Part shown: positions 48,298 through 57,136 of the stretch, in pieces
Layout: the number at the start of each line of letters is the position of its first letter
How positions within the stretch are numbered: the first letter of the stretch is position 1
Source of the DNA: Pseudomonas grimontii
GTDB taxonomy: Bacteria; Pseudomonadota; Gammaproteobacteria; Pseudomonadales; Pseudomonadaceae
Direction of reading: 5' to 3'
Length of the DNA stretch: 64,000 nucleotides
Assembly (NCBI RefSeq): GCF_007858185.1
Contig: NZ_VFES01000004.1
Span: forward strand, 248,001 to 312,000
The notes under the pieces: generated by a model
Databases searched by the model: none
Told to the model about the DNA's origin: nothing
The model's input: only the letters and a program-made list of their open reading frames with translations
Translations under genes and position numbers: made by a program

Positions 48298-49041
48298 ATG
48301 AGCGTTATCGTGATTACCGGAGGCAGCCGTGGTATCGGCGCCAGCACCGCCGAACTGTGTGCCCGCCAAGGTCACGGCGTGATCCTCACTTACAACCGCA
48401 ACCCCGAGGCGGCACGTGCGGTGGTCAGGCGCATCGAGTCGGCCGGCGGCAAAGCGGCGGCGCTGCAACTGGACGTCAGCGCTACCGGCACATTCGCAGC
48501 GTTCCGTGACGCCGTGGTGCAGACCCTGCGTACCACCTGGGGCGCGAACACCCTGGGCGGGCTGGTCAACAATGCCGGCTATGGCCTGTTCAACCCGCTT
48601 GAAAGCGTGACCGAAGCGCAATTCGACGGCCTGTTCAACGTCCATCTCAAGGGCCCGTTCTTCCTCACCCAGACCCTGCTGCCGCTGCTGGAAGAACACG
48701 CCAGCATCGTCAACCTCACCAGCGCCACCACCCGCGTTGCTACCGCCGGCGTGGCGCCGTATGCCGCGTTCAAGGGTGGCCTTGACGTGCTCACCCGCTA
48801 CATGGCCAAGGAATTCGGCGAACGCCGTATCCGTGCCAACGCGGTGTCACCCGGCGCCATCCGCACCGAACTGGGCGGTGGCTTGAACGATGAGTTCGAA
48901 GCGCTGCTGGCCGGGCAAACCGCCCTCGGCCGTGTAGGCGAACCGGAAGACGTGGCACGGGTTATCGCCATGCTGCTGTCGGAAGAAGGCCGCTGGATCA
49001 ATGCCCAGACAATTGAGGTCGCGGGCGGCTACATCATTTGA
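48298..49041 (+). CDS. SDR-family oxidoreductase
   Basis: This 247-residue short-chain dehydrogenase has the cofactor motif TGGSRGIGAS (residues ~6-15), NNAGYG (~90-95), catalytic Tyr in APYAAFKGG (~157-165) and the C-terminal NAQTIEVAGGYI. It begins a plus-strand trio with a VOC protein (16 bp later) and a saccharopine-dehydrogenase-like gene. Substrate unknown. Confidence 0.9.
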   Translation: MSVIVITGGSRGIGASTAELCARQGHGVILTYNRNPEAARAVVRRIESAGGKAAALQLDVSATGTFAAFRDAVVQTLRTTWGANTLGGLVNNAGYGLFNPLESVTEAQFDGLFNVHLKGPFFLTQTLLPLLEEHASIVNLTSATTRVATAGVAPYAAFKGGLDVLTRYMAKEFGERRIRANAVSPGAIRTELGGGLNDEFEALLAGQTALGRVGEPEDVARVIAMLLSEEGRWINAQTIEVAGGYII

Positions 49042-49057
49042 ATCGCGAGGCTACAGC

Positions 49058-49459
49058 ATGCTTGATCATCTCTTTCTTTCAGTCAGCGACATCCCGCGTT
49101 CCGTGGGTTTCTACACCGCCGCGCTGACGCCCCTGGGCATCACCGCTCGTCATGACTTCGATGGCAAGGACGGGCCTGCCGGTCACCCGGATCTCAAAGG
49201 GTTCGGAGCCCATGGCCGCATGTTTTTCTGGCTGCGCGAGGGTGTCGTTGAAGGCCGTTCGGTGCATGTGGGGTTCGTCGCCAGCAGCCGTGCCGAGGTC
49301 GACGCCGCCTATGCCGCCGCCCTGGCCCATGGCGCCCGCGATAACGGCGCGCCCGGCGCACGCTTGCACTACGACCCCAATTACTACGCCGCCAACGTAC
49401 TGGACCCGGACGGGTACAGCCTCGAATTCGTCTACAAGAACTGGCAGCACACCCTATGA
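49058..49459 (+). CDS. VOC-family (glyoxalase/bleomycin-resistance-like) protein
   Basis: This 133-residue metal-dependent-fold protein begins MLDHLFLSVSDIPRSVGFYT and ends in DPDGYSLEFVYKN, the usual VOC N- and C-terminal beta-alpha-beta marks. The His and Glu expected to bind metal are at positions consistent with the family (His4, Glu near 127). Start after GCGAGG. Overlaps the next gene by 4 bp. Confidence 0.9.
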   Translation: MLDHLFLSVSDIPRSVGFYTAALTPLGITARHDFDGKDGPAGHPDLKGFGAHGRMFFWLREGVVEGRSVHVGFVASSRAEVDAAYAAALAHGARDNGAPGARLHYDPNYYAANVLDPDGYSLEFVYKNWQHTL

Positions 49460-50433
49460 AGACCTTGATGATCTACGGCGCCACCGGCTATACCGGGCGC
49501 ATGGCCGCCGAACACGCCAAAAAACTGGGCCTGGACCTGGTGATCGCCGGGCGCAATGCGGAAAGACTGGCGCCACTCGCGGCCCAACTCGACGTGCAAT
49601 ACCGCGTCTTCACCGCGCAGGCACCTACCGCTGAGGCCCTGGACGGTATCGATGTGCTGCTCAATGTCGCCGGGCCCTTCGCGCACACGGCGGGCACATT
49701 GATGCAGGCCTGTATCAAGGCCGGGGTCGATTACCTGGATATCACCGCCGAGATCAACGTCTATCGCTTGGCCGAACAACTCGGCACCGACGCCGCCGCA
49801 GCCGGCGTCATGTTGCTGCCCGGTGTTGGCTGGGACGTCGTGCCCACCGACTGCCTGGCCATGCACGTCGCCCAGCGCGTGCGGCAGCCCCAATCGCTGC
49901 GCATCGCCCTGCAAGTGCCGGGCTCGATGTCTCGAGGCTCGGCGCTGAGCGTTGGCGAAATCATCGGCGCGGGCGTTATGGCAAGGGTCGACGGCCAACT
50001 GATCGCGACCCCGGACGCCCAGCCCCAGCTATTGGACTTTGGCGATGGCCCGGTGCTGTGCGCGCCGCTGTCCTTCGGCGACCTGGTGACCGCCTGGCAT
50101 TCCACCGCGATCCCGGATATTGCGATGTTCGTGCACATCAGTGGCGACGCCTTCCCCGAGGGTGACCTGTCGCAACTGCCCGACGGCCCCACGCAGGGCG
50201 AGCGTGACGCCCATCGCGCCCGCGCCATCGCCGAAGTGACCGGCGCGGATGGCAGCGTGGCGCGCTCGGTGATCGAGACCGTCAATGGCTACAGCTACAC
50301 GCCCCTCGCCGCAGTAGAAGCCGCGCGACGGGTGCTTGGCGGCGAGCGCCGTAGCGGCTTTGAAAGCCCCGCACACCTGTTTGGCGTGGGCTTTGCCCAG
50401 ACGATTGCAGGCACCCGCATCCTCGATTTCTAA
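49456..50433 (+). CDS. Saccharopine-dehydrogenase-like NAD(P)-binding protein
   Basis: This 325-residue protein has an N-terminal Rossmann motif IYGATGYTGRMAAEHAKKLG (~5-24) and a VAGPFAHTAG segment (~75-84), as in saccharopine dehydrogenase/trans-acting enoyl-reductase-like proteins. The rest is less conserved. It is probably an NAD(P)-dependent reductase acting with the SDR and VOC proteins encoded before it. Confidence 0.82.
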   Translation: MKTLMIYGATGYTGRMAAEHAKKLGLDLVIAGRNAERLAPLAAQLDVQYRVFTAQAPTAEALDGIDVLLNVAGPFAHTAGTLMQACIKAGVDYLDITAEINVYRLAEQLGTDAAAAGVMLLPGVGWDVVPTDCLAMHVAQRVRQPQSLRIALQVPGSMSRGSALSVGEIIGAGVMARVDGQLIATPDAQPQLLDFGDGPVLCAPLSFGDLVTAWHSTAIPDIAMFVHISGDAFPEGDLSQLPDGPTQGERDAHRARAIAEVTGADGSVARSVIETVNGYSYTPLAAVEAARRVLGGERRSGFESPAHLFGVGFAQTIAGTRILDF

Positions 50434-50656
50434 CCTCCAGGCAGTGCCGGTGGGCGTCTAGACCTTGAACCTTGGGTTATCCGTGCCTCGGGTGGCGTGG
50501 GCTACCAGCGACCACTGATCCGCACCCGCACAACCCCGATTGAATTTTCCGCATGCCCGCAGGTTCTGCATTTTAGACGCGTGTGGTGTTGAGCGCGCTT
50601 GCGGGGCCTCCATGTCGGGAGGCCTGGTTGTATCGGACTTTGCGGAAACTGCCATC

Positions 50657-52030
50657 ATGACGCTTCTTACAGCGCTGTCGGGCCAACCGGCCTCCATCAC
50701 ACAACCGGGTCAGTACCAGCGGTTGTACCAACAACTGTATGGCGAAACCGCCGGCGCTGAAGAGGCTGCGCGGGCATTTGTTCGCGCGCAATTGGCGCAC
50801 GTGCGCGCCGCACCCAGTGAGCTGCCCCCGATACCTGAACAACTGCCTGCCTGGATCGAACAGCGCTGCGCCGACGTTGCCCAGGCCTATGCCGATTACC
50901 TTGAGCAACGCCAGCAGGGCCGGCCGCGTCGCTACTTCCAGAATAAAGCCCATGCGTTGTATTTCCTGCAGCGTGTGGCGCCGACCAAACAGGTCGACGG
51001 TGCCTGGCTCAATGGCCTGCTGCGCTATTGGCACGACCCACGCTTCGACGGCTTGCTCACCACCTATCTCGAGGAGTTGGGCGATGGTGAAGCGGCGCAA
51101 AACCATGTGGTGATCTACCGCAAATTACTCAGCGAGCATGATGCCGACAGCGACGCCGGCCTTGAGGACGACCATTACCTGCAAGGTGCCCTGCAACTGG
51201 CGCTGGGCCTGTGCGCCGACGACTTCCTGCCGGAGGTCATCGGCTACAACCTGGGCTATGAGCAGCTGCCGTTGCACCTGCTCATCACCGCGTATGAGTT
51301 GAGCGAGCTGGGCATCGACCCGTATTACTTCACCCTCCACGTCACCATCGACAACGCCAGCAGCGGCCACGCCTGCAAGGCCGCGCAATCGGTGTTGAAC
51401 CTGCTGCCATTGGGCGAGGGCAGGGAAGACTTCTACCGCCGGGTGGCCGAGGGTTATCGCCTGAATGACCTCGGCCCGGGGACCAACGCCGTTATCCACC
51501 CCTTCAACCTGCAGGACGAAGTGGTTGCCATGCTTGAGCGCAAGCGCACCTTCGGCCAGCACATGCATTCGGACTACTGCCGCTTTGAAGGCAAGACCGT
51601 CAACCAATGGCTGGCCCAGCCAGGGCAGATCGGCGCGTTTCTCCAGGCCCTGGAAGACAAGGGCTGGATCAAGCGCAACCAGGATCCGGCCGAGAGTCGC
51701 TTCTGGCAATTGATCGAAGGCGCGGGCGCGGCGATGTTCGGCGTGTTCAGCGGTTATGAGAAACAGCTGCTGCGCGATTGGATCGCGGGCGAGTGGATCA
51801 GCGCTCAACGCGTGGCGCCAGTAAGGCCTGGGCGCGGCAGCCGCTTCTCCCGCGAGCAGCACCGCCCGGTCGACCCGGACACCCAGGCGTTGGTGGATTC
51901 GCTGTGGAACCTGCCCGATGAGCAGCAGCTCAATGGGCTGATCCCGTGGCTGTCGGCGCGACGTCACTGTACGCCCGCCGGGCTGTATGCCACTCGCCGC
52001 TTTATCCAACTGCGTGCGCGCCTGCGCTAA
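50657..52030 (+). CDS. Haem-oxygenase-like diiron (iron-containing redox) protein
   Basis: This protein of about 457 residues resembles the haem-oxygenase-like diiron oxidase superfamily. The helix with TYLEELGDGEAAQNHVVIYR and the later helix TLHVTIDNASSGHACKAAQS supply Glu and His/Asp ligands in the expected order (E..H, then H-x3-D-x5-H). Family members carry out unusual oxidations such as N-oxygenation or decarboxylation. I start at the ATG in IMTLLTALSGQPAS (50657); the upstream in-frame region is less protein-like. The methyltransferase gene follows after 11 bp, so the two are likely one unit. Confidence 0.75.
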   Translation: MTLLTALSGQPASITQPGQYQRLYQQLYGETAGAEEAARAFVRAQLAHVRAAPSELPPIPEQLPAWIEQRCADVAQAYADYLEQRQQGRPRRYFQNKAHALYFLQRVAPTKQVDGAWLNGLLRYWHDPRFDGLLTTYLEELGDGEAAQNHVVIYRKLLSEHDADSDAGLEDDHYLQGALQLALGLCADDFLPEVIGYNLGYEQLPLHLLITAYELSELGIDPYYFTLHVTIDNASSGHACKAAQSVLNLLPLGEGREDFYRRVAEGYRLNDLGPGTNAVIHPFNLQDEVVAMLERKRTFGQHMHSDYCRFEGKTVNQWLAQPGQIGAFLQALEDKGWIKRNQDPAESRFWQLIEGAGAAMFGVFSGYEKQLLRDWIAGEWISAQRVAPVRPGRGSRFSREQHRPVDPDTQALVDSLWNLPDEQQLNGLIPWLSARRHCTPAGLYATRRFIQLRARLR

Positions 52031-52041
52031 GGAATTCGCCC

Positions 52042-52986
52042 ATGTCTGCACAACAACTCGCCGACCGCGCCCTGCTGAACCTGGGGCGAGGCTTGAAGGA
52101 AAGTCGCTACCGGTTCATTACGCCAACGCCCTTGACCCATGAACGGTTTTTTCAGCGTATGGGGACGCCGTTGGCGAGGGACCTGCGCGATGTATTCGGC
52201 TGGTCGTTGCCGTTTGACGGCGAGCTGTTGCCCGAGGCGTTTCGTGAGGAGCTGCAGCAGGCCGATGTGGTCGAAAAACACGCTGCGCTGTGGCGCAGTG
52301 CGGTGCGTTGGTCAAGCCTGGACGACCTGCTGTTTGCCCACTCGGCGTACCCCACCACCCAAGCGGATGCGGTGTTTTTCGGGCCTGACAGCTATCGGTT
52401 TGCGCACCTGATCGAAGCTCATTTGCAACAGCGCTTCGAGCCGATCAAGCGCGCCGTCGACATCGGCTGCGGCGCCGGTGTAGGCGCGTTGGTGGTCGCC
52501 CGGGCGCGGCCTGACGCCGAGGTGCTGGCGGTGGACATCAACCCGCGCGCCCTGCGCCTGACGGCGGTGAATGCAGAGCTGGCCGGACTGGCGAACGTCA
52601 CCGCGTACCACAGCGATGTGCTGGGCAGCGTTGAAGGGACGTTCGACCTGATCGTCGCCAACCCTCCTTATATGAATGACGATCGCCAGCGTGCCTACCG
52701 GCATGGCGGCGGGGCCCTGGGCGAGCAACTGTCGGTGCGCATCACCGCCGAATCCCTTGGGCGCCTGGCCCTGGGCGGCAGCCTGGTGCTCTACACCGGC
52801 GTGGCGATTGTCGCCGGGGAAGACCCGTTCCTGGCCGCCGTCAAGCCGTTGCTGGGCAGCGATGCGTTTGGTTGGACCTACCGCGAGCTGGACCCCGATG
52901 TGTTCGGCGAAGAACTGGCCAAGCCCGGCTATGAGCGTGTGGAGCGGATCGCAGTGGTGGCACTCACCGTCACCCGTTTGCGCTGA
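52042..52986 (+). CDS. Class I SAM-dependent methyltransferase (HemK-like)
   Basis: This 314-residue methyltransferase has a helical N-terminal domain (~1-120), the SAM loop VDIGCGAGVGALVVARA (~140-156) and the IVANPPYMNDD motif (~204-214), characteristic of enzymes that methylate an amide or amino nitrogen (HemK/PrmC, DNA N6). AAGGA lies just before the ATG at 52042. With the diiron protein upstream it may modify the same small molecule or protein; this is inference from adjacency. Confidence 0.82.
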   Translation: MSAQQLADRALLNLGRGLKESRYRFITPTPLTHERFFQRMGTPLARDLRDVFGWSLPFDGELLPEAFREELQQADVVEKHAALWRSAVRWSSLDDLLFAHSAYPTTQADAVFFGPDSYRFAHLIEAHLQQRFEPIKRAVDIGCGAGVGALVVARARPDAEVLAVDINPRALRLTAVNAELAGLANVTAYHSDVLGSVEGTFDLIVANPPYMNDDRQRAYRHGGGALGEQLSVRITAESLGRLALGGSLVLYTGVAIVAGEDPFLAAVKPLLGSDAFGWTYRELDPDVFGEELAKPGYERVERIAVVALTVTRLR

Positions 52987-52999
52987 CGCTCATCTATCC

Positions 53000-53219
53000 C
53001 CCGTAGCAGCTGCCGAGCGCAAGCGAGGCTGCGTCAGGCGCGCTGCCGATTCAAGCTCGAGCCGCGGCCAACGCTGCCTCGCCGGGGCTCGGCAGCTGCT
53101 ACGAATGCCAACCCCCCGTAGCAGCTGCCGAGCGCAAGCGAGGCTGCGTCAGGCGCGCTGCCGATTCAAGCTCGAGTCGCGGCCGACGCAGCCTCGCCGG
53201 GGCTCGGCAGCTGATACGG
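53000..53219. repeat. Two tandem palindromic REP-like units
   Basis: The unit starting CCGTAGCAGCTGCCGAGCGC at 53001 is repeated at 53116 (115 bp apart). Each has inverted arms and a centre containing GCCGATTCAAGCTCGAG. The pair is nearly identical, so recently duplicated; the same arm is at 29257. Confidence 0.85.
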
Positions 53220-53280
53220 GGTTTTACGCGGTGCTGGATAAGACGGTATCTACGCGACGATTTGATTCAGGGAGAAGGCG

Positions 53281-53712
53281 TCAGGCCGTGGCTTGTGGCT
53301 GCAGGTGCAACTCGCCGTCCACGTCCTTGGCCAAACCACTGGCCAGAAACAGAGGCGCCAGGCGCTTGTGCAATTGCGGTTCGACAAACTCCTTCACCGT
53401 CTCCAGCGCCAGCGCGCCACTCGAAGGCAGCTCGGCCTTGGTGTACGACAACCAGGCCTTTTTCAGTGCCATCAACACATCACTGCCCGCCGTGGAGGCA
53501 AAGCGGCGCTGGGTCGGTTTGCCGTCGAAGCTGAACGTGTGCTGGAACGCGTAACCGGCTTCATCACCGCCACTGGCGACGCAACGTATGCAGGTGCACG
53601 CGCCATCGCCGAAGGCGCTGCGCAGGTAGCTGTTGAAGTCCACCACGGGCTTGAGTGACAGGCGCTTATCCACCTCGAACAGGTCCCCGGTCATTTTTTC
53701 GTCAGTGTTCAA
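53281..53712 (-). CDS. Hypothetical protein
   Basis: This protein of about 143 residues has no family I recognise. It contains a central DGACTCIRCV cysteine cluster (CxCxxC) followed by FQHTFSFDGKPTQRRFASTA. The likely start is TTG 53712 (reading LNTDEKMTGDLFEVD); GAGG lies 11 nt before it. ATG 53694 is the alternative and has no ribosome site. It is divergent from the orphan substrate-binding protein. Confidence 0.6.
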   Translation of the reverse strand: MNTDEKMTGDLFEVDKRLSLKPVVDFNSYLRSAFGDGACTCIRCVASGGDEAGYAFQHTFSFDGKPTQRRFASTAGSDVLMALKKAWLSYTKAELPSSGALALETVKEFVEPQLHKRLAPLFLASGLAKDVDGELHLQPQATA

Positions 53713-53877
53713 CGTGCATTTCCTCGCAGTGTGCGGCTGTTTTTTCAAAGCGCGGCACAATACCAGCCGCGCGCCGTTTTGGGGGTATTTGCATAACAAT
53801 AGACCCCGATATTCTTTTGCTGTCTAAAAAACCGCAGCTACGCTCCATCACCTTCTCGAAAACGCGGCAGATTCCCC

Positions 53878-54879
53878 ATGACTTTCAAGCGTTCCTCCCT
53901 GACTCTTTTGGTCGCCGCCAGCGCGTTGCTCAGCCACGGTGCCCAGGCCGAGGGCAAGATCAGCATCGCCCAGCAATTCGGTATCGGCTACCTGATCCTC
54001 GATGTGGTGCGTGACCAGCACCTGATCGAAAAACACGGCAAGGCCCAGGGCCTGGACATCCAGGTCGAATGGAACAGCATTTCCGGCGCCACCGCCATGA
54101 ATGAATCGCTGCTGGCCGGTGCCCTGGATGTGGTGTCCGCCGGTGTGCCGCCGATGCTCACCCTGTGGGACCGTACCAAGGGCAAGCAGAACGTCAAGGC
54201 CATCGCCTCGTTAGGCTCGATGCCCAACTACCTGCTGACCAACAACCCCAAGGTGAAGACCCTCAAGGACTTCAGCGAGAAAGACCGCATCGCCGTGCCC
54301 GCCGCTGGCGTGGGTTTCCAGTCGCGGACCTTGCAGATCGAAACCGCCAAGCAGTTCGGCGATGCCAACTACAAGAAATTCGATGACATCTCCATCAGCC
54401 TGGCGCACCCCGACGCCACCGCCGCGTTGATTGCCGGTGGTTCGGAGATCAACGCGCACTTCTCCAGCCCGCCGTTCCAGTACCAGGAACTGTTGAACCC
54501 CAACGTGCACAAGGTGCTCAGTTCCTACGACATCCTCGGCGGCCCGGCGACGTTCAACGTGCTGTACACCACGCAGAAATTCCACGACGAAAACCCCAAG
54601 ACCTACCAGGCGTTCTACGCCGCGTTGGCCGAAGCCGAGCAGATCATCAAGGCCGACAAGCCCGCAGCGGCCAAGGCGTACATCCGCGTAGAACAGTCGA
54701 AGCTGCCATTGGACCTGGTGGAAAAAATCGTCCAGGACCCGGAAATCGACTTCACCATCGTGCCGCAGCGTACCTATATCTATGCCGAGAAATTGCAGGA
54801 ATTGGGCGTACTGAAAAACAAGGCGGCGAGCTGGAAGGACTACTTTTTTGAAGAGGCTCATGGCGGTAACGGCAGCTGA
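53878..54879 (+). CDS. ABC transporter substrate-binding protein (SsuA/NMT1-like), orphan
   Basis: This 333-residue periplasmic binding protein has a signal peptide (MTFKRSSLTLLVAASALLSH, cleaved near AQAEG) and the fold of nitrate/taurine/thiamine-precursor binding proteins (IAQQFGIGYLILDVVRDQHL, then SGATAMNESLLAGALDVVSA). No permease or ATPase gene is adjacent, so its partners must be elsewhere, or it is a sensor. Substrate unknown. Confidence 0.87.
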   Translation: MTFKRSSLTLLVAASALLSHGAQAEGKISIAQQFGIGYLILDVVRDQHLIEKHGKAQGLDIQVEWNSISGATAMNESLLAGALDVVSAGVPPMLTLWDRTKGKQNVKAIASLGSMPNYLLTNNPKVKTLKDFSEKDRIAVPAAGVGFQSRTLQIETAKQFGDANYKKFDDISISLAHPDATAALIAGGSEINAHFSSPPFQYQELLNPNVHKVLSSYDILGGPATFNVLYTTQKFHDENPKTYQAFYAALAEAEQIIKADKPAAAKAYIRVEQSKLPLDLVEKIVQDPEIDFTIVPQRTYIYAEKLQELGVLKNKAASWKDYFFEEAHGGNGS

Positions 54880-54988
54880 ACGTCGATCCCCATTGGAAAT
54901 ACGCTCAACTTTGTGGGAGGGGGCTTGCCCTAATACCGGTCAGTTAAGGAGGAACACTGTAACTGTGGCGCGTTCAGCGTTTGAAGTG

Positions 54989-55777
54989 TCAGCGGAAGAA
55001 CTCACCCGGCGTGGCATCGAACTGCTGCCGAAACGCGTTGATAAACGCCGAGGTGGACTCATAGCCACAGTTCAACGCCACATCCGTCACCCGCTCGCCT
55101 TGCTCCAGGGCGGGCAGGGCGCTCAGTAACCTTAAACGCTGGCGCCAGGCCCGAAACGTCAGGCCGGTGTCACGCAAGAACAACCGGCTCAGCGTCTTCT
55201 CACTCACCCCTAGCTTCTGGCTCCAGTGCCCCAGGGTGGTCTGCTGTTCCGGGTGCAGGTTCAGGCTGCGATAGATTTGCCGCAGGCGCGGGTCCAGCGG
55301 CAAGGGCAGCATCAGGTCCACCTGGGGCGCTGCCGCTAACTGGTCCAGCACCACCTGGGCCAAGCGCCCATCCGGGCCATCCTCGGCATATTCCACCGGC
55401 AGCTCGCTGAAACTGCGGATCAACTCGCGCAGCAGGCTGCTTACCTCCAGCACCTGGCAGCGCTCTGCGGCCCAGGCGGTGACGCTGCAATCAAGGTACA
55501 GGCTGCGCATCTCGGTATGGGGCGAGCTGTACACCCGATGCGGCATGCCCGCCGGGATCCACACTGCACGCTGGGGCGGCGCAACGAAGCGGCCGGCGCT
55601 GGTCTGGATCTCCAGCACCCCGGAAATCGCGTAGGACAATTGCACCCACGGGTGGCTGTGCCGCCGGGTCAGCGCGCGGTTGGGCAGCGATTCAGTGCGC
55701 CCATACACCGGCCGTGGCAGGCTGGAAAGCCCAGGCACACTGCGGCGCACGGTATTGGCATGTCCTTTAGGCGGCAT
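54989..55777 (-). CDS. AraC-family transcriptional regulator with N-terminal cupin
   Basis: This 262-residue regulator has an AraC-type cupin sensor (~35-105, HSHPWVQLSYAISGVLEIQT) and a C-terminal HTH pair (VTDVALNCGYESTSAFINAF). It is divergent from the SBF-like transporter gene (84 bp between starts), which is its likely target. Confidence 0.9.
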   Translation of the reverse strand: MPPKGHANTVRRSVPGLSSLPRPVYGRTESLPNRALTRRHSHPWVQLSYAISGVLEIQTSAGRFVAPPQRAVWIPAGMPHRVYSSPHTEMRSLYLDCSVTAWAAERCQVLEVSSLLRELIRSFSELPVEYAEDGPDGRLAQVVLDQLAAAPQVDLMLPLPLDPRLRQIYRSLNLHPEQQTTLGHWSQKLGVSEKTLSRLFLRDTGLTFRAWRQRLRLLSALPALEQGERVTDVALNCGYESTSAFINAFRQQFDATPGEFFR

Positions 55778-55861
55778 TTACTGGCTCATTGGCGTTAGTC
55801 GGTAACAAGCCGTTACGTTAGAGTCGCGATGACGCTCTTGGCAACCCCGGAAGATTCGCTT

Positions 55862-56860
55862 ATGACTCGCCCCCGTTTTCTGCCCGACAACTTCACCCTG
55901 ACCCTGATCGCCACGGTGATCCTCGCCTCCCTGCTGCCCGCCAGCGGCCAGACCGCCGTGGCCTTCGGCTGGGTCACCAACCTGGCCATCGCGCTGCTGT
56001 TTTTCCTGCACGGCGCCAAGCTGTCGCGCCAGGCCATCGTCGCCGGTGCCGGCCACTGGCGCCTGCACCTGCTGGTGTTCAGCCTGACCTTTGTGCTGTT
56101 CCCACTACTGGGCCTGGCGCTCAAACCGCTGTTGTCGCCGCTGATCGGTAAAGACCTGTACATGGGCATGCTCTACCTCTGCGCCTTGCCGGCCACGGTG
56201 CAATCGGCAATTGCCTTCACCTCGCTGGCGCGCGGCAACATCCCGGCGGCGATCTGCAGCGCGGCGGCCTCCAGCCTGTTCGGCATCTTCCTGACGCCGT
56301 TGCTGGTGACGCTGTTGCTCAATGTGCACGGAGAAGGCAGCTCCACGGTCGATGCGATCCTGAAAATCAGCGTGCAACTGCTGCTGCCGTTCATTGCCGG
56401 GCAGATCGCCCGCCGCTGGATCGGTGCGTGGGTGGGGCGCAATAAAGCCTGGCTGAAGTTCGTCGACCAGGGCTCGATCCTGCTGGTGGTGTACGGCGCG
56501 TTCAGCGAAGCGGTCAACGAAGGCATCTGGCACCAGATCCCGCTGTGGGAACTGGGCGGTCTGGTGGTGGCCTGCTGCGTGTTGCTGGCGCTGGTGTTGG
56601 TGGCGTCCACCGTGCTGGGCAAGGCCTTTGGTTTTAACCAGGAAGACCGCATCACCATCCTGTTCTGCGGTTCGAAGAAAAGCCTGGCCACTGGCGTGCC
56701 GATGGCCCAGGTGCTGTTCGCCGGGGCGAGCCTGGGCGTACTGATTCTGCCGTTGATGCTGTTTCACCAGATCCAGTTGATGGTCTGTGCGGCCTTGGCG
56801 CAGCGTTATGCCAAGCGGCCGGAAAGCATTCCGCAACTGATGGGGCAGGTGGATCCGTGA
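55862..56860 (+). CDS. SBF-like/bile-acid:sodium-symporter family transporter
   Basis: This 332-residue membrane transporter has about ten TM helices (from ~8, FTLTLIATVILASLLPASGQ) and the conserved FLHGAKLSRQAIVAG and FCGSKKSLATGVPMA motifs of the YfeH/SBF-like subfamily. I chose ATG 55862 after GGAAG rather than 55829, which adds eleven unlikely residues. It is probably regulated by the divergent AraC gene. Substrate unknown. Confidence 0.85.
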   Translation: MTRPRFLPDNFTLTLIATVILASLLPASGQTAVAFGWVTNLAIALLFFLHGAKLSRQAIVAGAGHWRLHLLVFSLTFVLFPLLGLALKPLLSPLIGKDLYMGMLYLCALPATVQSAIAFTSLARGNIPAAICSAAASSLFGIFLTPLLVTLLLNVHGEGSSTVDAILKISVQLLLPFIAGQIARRWIGAWVGRNKAWLKFVDQGSILLVVYGAFSEAVNEGIWHQIPLWELGGLVVACCVLLALVLVASTVLGKAFGFNQEDRITILFCGSKKSLATGVPMAQVLFAGASLGVLILPLMLFHQIQLMVCAALAQRYAKRPESIPQLMGQVDP

Positions 56861-56862
56861 TC

Positions 56863-57013
56863 CGTTGAATCCGGGGGTGCGACAAATGCGCGCAGTGTCC
56901 CGGTGATGGACGTCAAGGGGTGTGCCGACACCGGCCAGCGGTATGTGCCGGTGGGCTGCGCAGGCCAGCCGATTCTGCCGGGGAAGTACGTGGTTACCGT
57001 GACCACGCCGTGA
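56863..57013 (+). pseudogene. Possible coding remnant
   Basis: In the same frame as the transporter stop, translation continues as an open stretch without start codon at its head. It is Gly/Val-rich and ends GKYVVTVTTP, with two Cys (VMDVKGCADTG, PVGCAGQP). It may be the 3' end of a lost gene, or chance. Confidence 0.3.
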
Positions 57014-57136
57014 CAAAACCGAGGGTATTTTGAGGGGGATGAGCGTCAACAGACGGCCGAGAAACCTATAGAATGCCAGGCGGCGGCGCTTGTCCTGGGT
57101 GGCCGCCTGATCATCGCCAGAGTACCTCGCCCTTCA

